Below are positions 57,458-64,000 of a stretch of 64,000 bases of DNA, piece after piece. The stretch spans positions 496,001-560,000 of the forward strand of contig NZ_CP030239.1 of NCBI RefSeq assembly GCF_003285265.1, read 5' to 3'. A program made the translations under genes and the position numbers. Position 1 is the stretch's first letter. Each line of letters begins with the position of its first letter. The stretch is from Paracoccus mutanolyticus (lineage in GTDB: Bacteria; Pseudomonadota; Alphaproteobacteria; Rhodobacterales; Rhodobacteraceae). The notes beneath the pieces were generated by a model. It saw only the letters and a list, made by a program, of their open reading frames with translations. It searched no databases and was not told the DNA's origin.

Positions 57458-57904
57458 ATGCCCGAGGCGCTGGATCAGGCGCGCGCGCCGTCCTGCGGAG
57501 CGAAGGTGCCGGTCGGCGCTTGCCGCTGGGGAGCCGCTTCGCCCGACACAACCCGTCCCGGCCATTCCGACCCGACCGCCCATGCCGAGATCCTGGCGAT
57601 TCGCGAAGCCTGCGCGGCCCTGAGGTCGGAACGCCTGCCCGGCGCGCGGCTGTGGGTCACGCTGGAGCCCTGCCCGATGTGCGCCGCCGCCATCTCTGCG
57701 GCGCGGATCGCGGTGCTCTATTACGGTGCCGAGGACCCCCGGATGGGCGGGGTGCGGCATGGCGCACGGGTGTTCGATCACCCGCAATGCCACCACCGCC
57801 CCGAGGTCGTCGACGGCATCCATGCAGAAGAATCGCGCCGGCTGCTGCAGGACTTCTTCCGCGAAAGGCGCGGCCATGGCACTGTGCCGCCCGGCACGTT
57901 TTAG
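57458..57904 (+). CDS. tadA: tRNA-specific adenosine deaminase TadA, N-terminal part shortened
   Basis: Converts adenosine 34 of tRNA-Arg to inosine. The zinc site is intact: DPTAHAEILAIREACAALRS (HAE) and TLEPCPMCAAAISAARIAVL (PCxxC). The region between VPVGAC and DPTAHAE is about 12 residues shorter than usual and unlike the family, and the N-terminus is weak, so base losses near 57,490 to 57,570 are likely. The gene is divergent from rluB, 124 bases away. A deaminase of another substrate is possible but less likely given the RIAVLYYGAEDPRMGG motif. Confidence 0.85.
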   Translation: MPEALDQARAPSCGAKVPVGACRWGAASPDTTRPGHSDPTAHAEILAIREACAALRSERLPGARLWVTLEPCPMCAAAISAARIAVLYYGAEDPRMGGVRHGARVFDHPQCHHRPEVVDGIHAEESRRLLQDFFRERRGHGTVPPGTF

Positions 57905-57905
57905 C

Positions 57906-57948
57906 CACTTGCGCTGCAGTGCAGTTAGACACTTGCGCTGCAATGCAG
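57906..57948 (+). promoter_or_regulatory. Two PhaR-type sites upstream of pyc
   Basis: The 19-base sequence CACTTGCGCTGCANTGCAG occurs twice, 24 bases apart, each containing CTGC-N3-GCAG (57914-57924 and 57938-57948). This equals the reported recognition pattern of Paracoccus PhaR, the polyhydroxyalkanoate regulator (CTGC-N3-4-GCAG). Position between tadA and the pyc start suggests control of pyc. Confidence 0.55.
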
Positions 57949-57988
57949 CGACACTACCATGCCGGCCGGGCTGAACATCGGGGGACAC

Positions 57989-60900
57989 ATGTTCAACAAG
58001 ATTTTGATTGCGAACCGTGGGGAGATTGCGATCCGTGTGATGCGGGCGGCGAACGAGCTTGGGAAGCGGACGGTCGCGGTCTATGCCGAGGAGGACAAGC
58101 TGGGCCTGCACCGCTTCAAGGCGGACGAGGCCTACCGCATCGGCGAGGGGCTGGGGCCGGTGGCGGCCTATCTCTCGATCCCCGAGATCATCCGGGTGGC
58201 GAAGGAATCGGGCGCCGACGCGATCCATCCGGGCTATGGGCTGCTCAGCGAAAACCCCGATTTCGTGGATGCCTGCACGCAAGCGGGGATCACCTTCATC
58301 GGCCCCAGCGCCGACACCATGCGCGCGCTGGGCGACAAGGCCAGCGCCCGCCGCGTCGCCATCCAGGCCGGCGTGCCGGTGATCCCGGCGACCGAGGTCT
58401 TGGGCGAGGACATGGAGGCGATCAAGCGTGAGGCGGCCGAGATCGGCTACCCCTTGATGCTCAAGGCCAGCTGGGGCGGCGGCGGACGCGGCATGCGGCC
58501 GATCATGGGCCCCGAGGAACTGCCCGAGAAGGTGCGCGAGGGACGGCGCGAGGCCGAGGCCGCCTTCGGCAATGGCGAGGGCTACCTGGAAAAGATGATC
58601 TTGCGCGCGCGCCATGTCGAGGTGCAGCTTCTGGGCGACAGCCACGGCGGGCTTTACCATCTTTATGAGCGCGACTGCACCGTGCAGCGCCGCAACCAGA
58701 AGGTCGTCGAACGCGCCCCCGCGCCCTATCTGACCGAGGACCAGCGCGCCGAGGTCTGCGCGCTGGCGCTGAAGATCGGCCGCGCCGTCGGCTATCAGAA
58801 CGCCGGCACCGTCGAATTCCTGATGGATATGGATTCGCAGCAGTTCTACTTCATCGAGGTGAACCCGCGCGTCCAGGTCGAGCATACCGTGACCGAGGAG
58901 GTCACCGGCATCGACATCGTGCAGTCCCAGATCCTGATCGCCGAGGGCGCGACGCTGGCCCAGGCCACCGGCGCCGCCAGCCAGCAGGACGTGCATCTGA
59001 ACGGCCACGCCCTGCAATGCCGGGTCACGACCGAGGACCCGCTGAACAACTTCATCCCGGACTACGGCCGCATCACCGCCTATCGCTCGGCCACCGGCAA
59101 CGGCATCCGGCTGGACGGCGGCACCGCCTATTCCGGCGGCGTCATCACCCGCTTCTACGATTCGCTGCTGGTCAAGGTCACCGCGCATGCCCAGACCCCG
59201 GAAAAGGCCATCGCGCGGATGGACCGGGCCTTGCGCGAATTCCGGGTGCGGGGGGTGGCGACGAACATCGAATTCGTCATCAACCTGCTGAAGCACCCGA
59301 CCTTCCTGGATGACAGCTACACCACCAAGTTCATCGACACGACCGAAGACCTGTTCCGCTTCGACAAGCGGCGCGACCGGGCGACCAAGATCCTGACCTA
59401 TATCGCCGACATCAGCGTGAACGGCCACCCCGAGACCGCGGGCCGGACCCAGCCCCCGGCCGAGGCGCGCCCGCCGGTGCCGCCGAAGCCCCGGGCCGAG
59501 CCCTCTGCCGGCACGCGCCAGTTGCTGGAGGAACAGGGGCCGAAGGCGGTGGCCGACTGGATGCTGGCGCAGAAGCGGTTGCTGATCACCGACACCTCGA
59601 TGCGCGACGGGCACCAGTCGCTGCTGGCGACGCGGATGCGCTCGATCGACATGATCCGGGTCGCGCCGGCCTATGCCGCGAACCTGCCGGGCCTCTTCAG
59701 CGTCGAATGCTGGGGCGGCGCGACCTTCGACGTCGCCTATCGCTTCCTGCAGGAATGTCCCTGGCAGCGGCTGCGCGACATCCGCAAGGCGATGCCGAAC
59801 CTGATGACGCAGATGCTGCTGCGCGCCAGCAATGGCGTGGGCTATACCAACTATCCCGACAATGTGGTGCAAAGCTTCGTCGCGCAGGCGGCGAAGTCGG
59901 GCGTCGACGTGTTCCGCGTGTTCGACAGCCTGAACTGGACCCCGAACATGCGCGTCGCCATGGACGCAGTGATCGAGGCCGGCAAGATCTGCGAAGGCAC
60001 GATCTGCTATACCGGCGACCTGCTGGACCCGGACCGGTCGAAATCGACCTGCACTACTATCTGGGCATGGCCCGCGAACTGCAGGGCGCGGGCGCGCATG
60101 TGCTGGGGCTGAAGGACATGGCGGGGCTTTTGAAGCCCGCCTCGGCCAGCATCCTCATCAAGGCGCTGAAGGACGAGATCGGCCTGCCGATCCACTTCCA
60201 CACCCATGACACCGGCGGCATCGCCGGGGCCACGGTGCTGGCCGCCAGCGCCGCCGGCGTCGATGCCGTGGACTGCGCCATGGACGCGTTCTCGGGCAAT
60301 ACCTCGCAGCCCTGCCTGGGCTCGGTGGTCGAGGCGCTGCGCCACACCGACCGCGACACCGGCCTCGACATCGCCGCCATCCGCGAGATCTCGAACTACT
60401 GGGAGACGGTGCGCGAGCAATACGCCGCCTTCGAGAGCGGCCTGCAGGCCCCCGCCTCCGAGGTCTGGCTGCACGAGATGCCGGGGGGCCAGTTCACCAA
60501 CCTCAAGGCCCAGGCCCGCAGCCTGGGGCTTGAGGATCGCTGGCACGAGGTCGCCCAGACCTATGCCGAGGTGAACCGCATGTTCGGCGACATCGTCAAG
60601 GTCACGCCCAGCTCCAAGGTGGTGGGCGACATGGCGCTGATGATGGTGGCCCAGGGCCTGACGCGCGAGCAGGTCGAGGATCCGGCCGTCGAGGTGGCCT
60701 TCCCCGACAGCGTCGTGGACATGATGCGCGGCAATCTCGGTCAGCCCCCGGGCGGCTGGCCCGAGGCGCTGCAAAGGAAGGTGCTGAAGGGCGAGGCGCC
60801 CCTGACCACCCGCCCCGGCGCCAGCATGCCCCCGGTCGATATCGAGGCCGCGCGCGCGAAGCTGAACGCGGAACTCGAGGGCGGGGTCGATGACGAGGAC

Positions 60901-61419
60901 CTGAACGGCTATCTGATGTATCCCAAGGTCTTCACCGATTACCGCGCGCGCCACGAGGTCTATGGCCCGGTGCGCACCCTGCCGACGCGGACCTTCTTCT
61001 ACGGCATGGAGCCGGGCGAGGAGATCTCGGCCGAGATCGATCCCGGCAAGACGCTGGAGATCCGGCTGCAGACCATCGGCGACACCGACGACAAGGGCGA
61101 GGTCAAGGTGTTCTTCGAACTGAACGGCCAGCCGCGCGTGATCCGGGTGCCGAACCGGCTGGTCAAGTCCCAGACCGCCGCCCGCCCCAAGGCCGACCCC
61201 GCCAACGACGGCCATATCGGCGCGCCGATGCCGGGCGTCGTCGCCTCGGTCGCGGTCGCCCAGGGCCAGAAGGTCAACCCCGGCGACCTGCTGCTGACCA
61301 TCGAGGCCATGAAGATGGAAACCGGCCTGCACGCCGACCGCGAAGGCGTGGTCCAGGCCCTCCACGTCAGACCAGGCGAACAGATCGACGCAAAGGATCT
61401 GCTGGTCGAGATCGCCTGA
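57989..61419 (+). CDS. pyc: Pyruvate carboxylase, one frameshift
   Basis: Biotin enzyme making oxaloacetate from pyruvate, bicarbonate and ATP. Its domains, in order: biotin carboxylase (MFNKILIANRGEIAIRVMRA, LKASWGGGGRGMR, FYFIEVNPRVQVEHTVTEEV); carboxyltransferase (ITDTSMRDGHQSLLATRMRS, FSVECWGGATFDVAYRFLQE, HDTGGIAGATVLAASAAGVD); and the biotinyl domain, with the modified lysine in LLTIEAMKMETGLHADREG. The frame breaks near 60,040, where GDLLDPDRS should run on to EIDLHYYLGMARELQ; one base is missing. Full length is about 1,143 residues. GGGGGA precedes the ATG. Two PhaR-type sites lie upstream. Confidence 0.95.
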
Positions 61420-61425
61420 GGCAGG

Positions 61426-61448
61426 AAAGGGGCCGCAAGGCCCCTTTT
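61426..61448 (+). terminator. Intrinsic terminator of pyc
   Basis: AAAGGGGCC pairs with GGCCCCTTT across GCAA, followed by TTTT, seven bases after the stop codon. Confidence 0.88.
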
Positions 61449-61528
61449 CCGTTCCGACAGGGCAGCACCGTTTACCTGTCGTTTGGGTTCGATCGCCTAA
61501 AGCGGGCGGGACGACAAAGTGAGTGCCC

Positions 61529-62719
61529 ATGCGACCGCGAACCATTCTTGTTCTGATTGCCCTGATGCTGCTTCTGGCGGGGGGCTGGTGGTTCAGGGGC
61601 GCGCAGGGCGAGACGATGCAGCGCCCGGCGACGGCCGAAGTCACCCGCGGCGATGTGACCGTGACGGTCCTGGCCTCGGGCCAGATCGAGGCGAGCCAGC
61701 TGGTCAGCGTCGGCGCCCGCGCCTCGGGCCGGATCGAGACGCTGCCCGTGACCCTGGGCCAGGAGGTCCGCGAGGGCGACCTGATCGCCCAGATGGACAG
61801 CCTGGACCAGCAGAACGAGGTGCGCCAGGCCGAGGCGGACCTGGCCAACATCGAGGCCCAGATCGCCGCCAAGACCGCCGGCCTGACCCGCGCCCGCCAG
61901 GTGCTGGATCGGCAGAAGAAGCTGGGCACCAGCAACTATTCCTCGCGCGAGACGGTCGAGACGGCGACGGCCGAGGTCGATGTGGCCGTGGCCGAGCTCG
62001 AGGCGCTGGAGGCCCAGAAGGCGCGCGCCGAGGTCAGCCTGTCGACCGCCAAGATCAGCCTGGAGCGCACCCGCATCACCGCGCCGACCGACGGCACCGT
62101 GGTCGCCGTCGTGGTCGAGGCGGGCCAGACCATCAACTCGATCCAGAGCGCGCCGACCATCGTGAAGCTTGCCAAGCTGGACCGGATGCTGGTCAAGGCC
62201 GAGATCTCCGAAGCCGATGTGGTGCGCGTGAAGCCAGGCCAAGAGGTCAGCTTCACCATCCTGGGCGAGCCCGACCGGGCGTTTCAGGCGACCCTGCGCG
62301 GCATCGAGCCCGCGCCAAGCGAGATCAAGACATCGGACACCATCTCGACCGACAGCGCGATCTATTACAACGGCCTTCTCGAGGTCGAGAACCCCGGCCA
62401 TGTCCTGCGCATCGGCATGACGACGCAGGTGACGATCACGCTGGACCGGGCGCAGGACGTGCTGCGGGTGCCGGCAGCGGCCCTGCAGGGGCAATCCGTC
62501 CAGGTCTGGAACCCCGCCACGGGCACCATCGAAACCCGCCGGGTCGAGGTCGGGCTGAACGACAAGGTCTGGGCCGAGATCCGCTCGGGCCTGAGCGAGG
62601 GCGAACAGGTCGTGACCGGCGGCGTCGCGATCGCCAGCGGCACGGGCACGGGCGGCACGGGCACGGGCGCCAGCGGGCGAAGCGGCGGCCGGCGGATGGG
62701 CCCGCCGATGGGGTTCTGA
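61529..62719 (+). CDS. macA: MacA-like periplasmic adaptor subunit of an ABC exporter
   Basis: HlyD/RND-type membrane-fusion protein of 396 residues that joins an ABC transporter to an outer-membrane channel. One N-terminal helix (TILVLIALMLLLAGGWWF) anchors it. A lipoyl-like half follows (VTVTVLASGQIEASQLVSVG), then a helical hairpin (NEVRQAEADLANIEAQIAAK), the second lipoyl half (ERTRITAPTDGTVVAVVVEA) and a beta-barrel domain. The C-terminus is Gly/Thr-rich. The ATG at 61529 is chosen; a GTG two codons upstream is possible. The macB gene begins after one base. Confidence 0.9.
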   Translation: MRPRTILVLIALMLLLAGGWWFRGAQGETMQRPATAEVTRGDVTVTVLASGQIEASQLVSVGARASGRIETLPVTLGQEVREGDLIAQMDSLDQQNEVRQAEADLANIEAQIAAKTAGLTRARQVLDRQKKLGTSNYSSRETVETATAEVDVAVAELEALEAQKARAEVSLSTAKISLERTRITAPTDGTVVAVVVEAGQTINSIQSAPTIVKLAKLDRMLVKAEISEADVVRVKPGQEVSFTILGEPDRAFQATLRGIEPAPSEIKTSDTISTDSAIYYNGLLEVENPGHVLRIGMTTQVTITLDRAQDVLRVPAAALQGQSVQVWNPATGTIETRRVEVGLNDKVWAEIRSGLSEGEQVVTGGVAIASGTGTGGTGTGASGRSGGRRMGPPMGF

Positions 62720-62720
62720 C

Positions 62721-64000
62721 ATGGGCGCGCTGAAGCCTCTGATCTCGGCCCGCGGCATCACCCGCAGCTTTCAGGCGGGGGACGAGACGATCACCGTGCT
62801 GCGCGACGTGGACATCGACATCTGGCCCGGCGAGATGGTCGCGATCATCGGCAGCTCCGGGTCGGGCAAGTCGACGCTGATGAACATCCTGGGCTGCCTG
62901 GACCGGCCCAGTTCGGGACGCTACCGTTCGACGGGCAGGACGTGGGCCGGCTGGCGCCGGACGACCTGGCGCGGCTGCGGCGCGACCATTTCGGCTTCAT
63001 CTTCCAGCGCTACCAGCTTTTGCCGGATGGACGCGGCCGAGAACGTCGAGGTGCCGGCCGTCTATGCCGGGGTCGCGGGCGGACGCAGGCGGGCCCGCGC
63101 GGTCGACCTGCTGACGCAACTGGGGCTGGACAGCCGGCTGGACCACCGCCCGAGCGAGCTGTCGGGCGGCCAGCAGCAGCGCGTCTCGGTCGCGCGGGCG
63201 CTGATGAACGGCGGCGAGGTCATCCTGGCCGACGAACCGACCGGCGCGCTGGACAGCAAGAGCGGCGCCGACCTGATCCAGCTGCTGCTGGACCTGAACG
63301 CGCGCGGCCACACCATCGTCATGGTGACGCACGACCCCGCCGTTGCCGCCCACGCCCATCGCGTGATCGAGATCAGCGACGGCCGCATCCTGCGCGACAG
63401 CGGCGGCACGCCCCCGGCGGCGGCGCCGCCCCGCCCCGCCCCGGCGCCCCGGCCGCAGTCGGGCCCCGCCGCCGCCCTGCGCCGGGGGGCCGAGACGCTG
63501 CGCATGGCGCTGAAGGCCATGGCCGCGCACCGCATGCGCAGCTTTCTGACCATGCTGGGCATCATCATCGGCATCGCCTCGGTCGTGCTGGTGGTGGCGC
63601 TGGGGACCGGCAGCCAGGAAAAGGTCTTGCAGGACATCAGCACGCTGGGGACCAACACCATCACCGTGCGGGCGGGCCTGGGCTTTGGCCGGCCCGGATC
63701 GGGGCGCATCCGCACGCTGGTGCCCTCGGACGCGGCGATGATCGCGGTCCAGCCCTATGCCCGGGGCGTGTCGCCCGCCGTGCAAAGCTCGGCCACCGTG
63801 ATCCACGGCAACACCGAGGCATCGGCCCAGATCAACGGGGTCAGCGGCGACTATTTCCAGGTCCACGCCTACAGGACGGTGGCGGGCGACGTGTTCGACG
63901 CGCGCGACATCGCCCAGATCGCCCAAGTCGCGGTGATCGACGGTGACACGCGCGACACCTTCTTTCCCGGCAGCGACCCGCTGGGCCAGGTGCTGATGCT
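62721..64000 (+). CDS. macB: MacB-like ABC exporter ATPase-permease, frameshifted, incomplete at window edge
   Basis: Begins MGALKPLISARGITRSFQAG. The ATPase has Walker A (IIGSSGSGKSTLMNILGCLD), the signature (SELSGGQQQRVSVARALMNG) and Walker B (VILADEPTGALDSKSG). Breaks near 62,927 and 63,030 separate these parts. A Pro/Ala-rich linker leads to the MacB membrane domain (MRSFLTMLGIIIGIASVVLV), and a periplasmic domain runs to the window end. MacAB pairs export macrolides, peptides or virulence lipids; the substrate here is unknown. Confidence 0.9.
   Translation, partial: MGALKPLISARGITRSFQAGDETITVLRDVDIDIWPGEMVAIIGSSGSGKSTLMNILGCLDRPSSGRYRSTGRTWAGWRRTTWRGCGATISASSSSATSFCRMDAAENVEVPAVYAGVAGGRRRARAVDLLTQLGLDSRLDHRPSELSGGQQQRVSVARALMNGGEVILADEPTGALDSKSGADLIQLLLDLNARGHTIVMVTHDPAVAAHAHRVIEISDGRILRDSGGTPPAAAPPRPAPAPRPQSGPAAALRRGAETLRMALKAMAAHRMRSFLTMLGIIIGIASVVLVVALGTGSQEKVLQDISTLGTNTITVRAGLGFGRPGSGRIRTLVPSDAAMIAVQPYARGVSPAVQSSATVIHGNTEASAQINGVSGDYFQVHAYRTVAGDVFDARDIAQIAQVAVIDGDTRDTFFPGSDPLGQVLM

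Noticed and set aside
57068-59872. Minus-strand open frame of about 934 codons
   Set aside because: Antisense to pyc and tadA, no recognisable domain until it merges with rluB in a wrong frame.

Overview
The window is GC-rich DNA from an alphaproteobacterium of the Rhodobacteraceae, most like Paracoccus. The grounds are a complete Rhodobacterales-type gene transfer agent (GTA) cluster, a nifR3(dusB)-ntrB-ntrC-ntrY-ntrX block followed by trkA-trkH-hfq-hflX, an Fo operon with paired b and b' subunits, and PhaR-type CTGC-N3-GCAG sites. No rRNA, tRNA, CRISPR array, transposase or integrase was seen.

Layout. 1-9.3 kb: housekeeping genes (PfkB-family kinase, nth, a methylated-DNA methyltransferase, an OmpA-family lipoprotein, the Fo operon atpIBEF'F, an ArsR-family regulator, a periplasmic 5'-nucleotidase, a DUF952 gene and pyrD). 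9.3-10.2 kb: cysE. 10.25-24.8 kb: the GTA structural cluster, all on the minus strand, in the order small terminase, TerL, portal, g3.5, protease, capsid, adaptors, tail tube, chaperone-like genes, tape measure and baseplate/tail genes g12-g15, ending in a DUF2793 gene. A promoter-like sequence, a palindrome and a terminator-like hairpin precede the first GTA gene. 25-27.5 kb: mltG and fabF. 27.7-33.3 kb: a tightly coupled plus-strand set (TelA, DUF2927 lipoprotein, SPFH protein, zinc-ribbon membrane protein, PfkB kinase). 33.5-45.9 kb: hflX, hfq, trkH, trkA, ntrX, ntrY, ntrC, ntrB and dusB on the minus strand. 46-51.4 kb: L-serine dehydratase, a lipoprotein and a yjbH-yjbF exopolysaccharide-export pair. 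51.7-55.3 kb: a small Asp-tailed exported protein and the zinc-uptake locus (zur-znuC-znuB divergent from znuA). 55.4-64 kb: hemP, rluB with a long repeat tail, tadA, pyruvate carboxylase and a MacAB-type exporter running off the right edge.

A caution for every reader: about 22 genes, many of them normally essential or highly conserved (fabF, pyc, cysE, ntrC, trkH, sdaA, znuB), are broken by small indels. Where the motif can be read, most are single-base losses next to short C/G runs. I interpret these mainly as sequence errors, and I give such genes their full span with the break points noted. The regions 28.5-33 kb and 46.9-51.4 kb are worst; 0.6-9.3 kb is clean.

Functionally, the nitrogen regulators (NtrBC, NtrYX), Hfq and potassium uptake form the usual alphaproteobacterial block. 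The GTA cluster is the main accessory system. The TelA/SPFH/zinc-ribbon set looks like an envelope-stress module.
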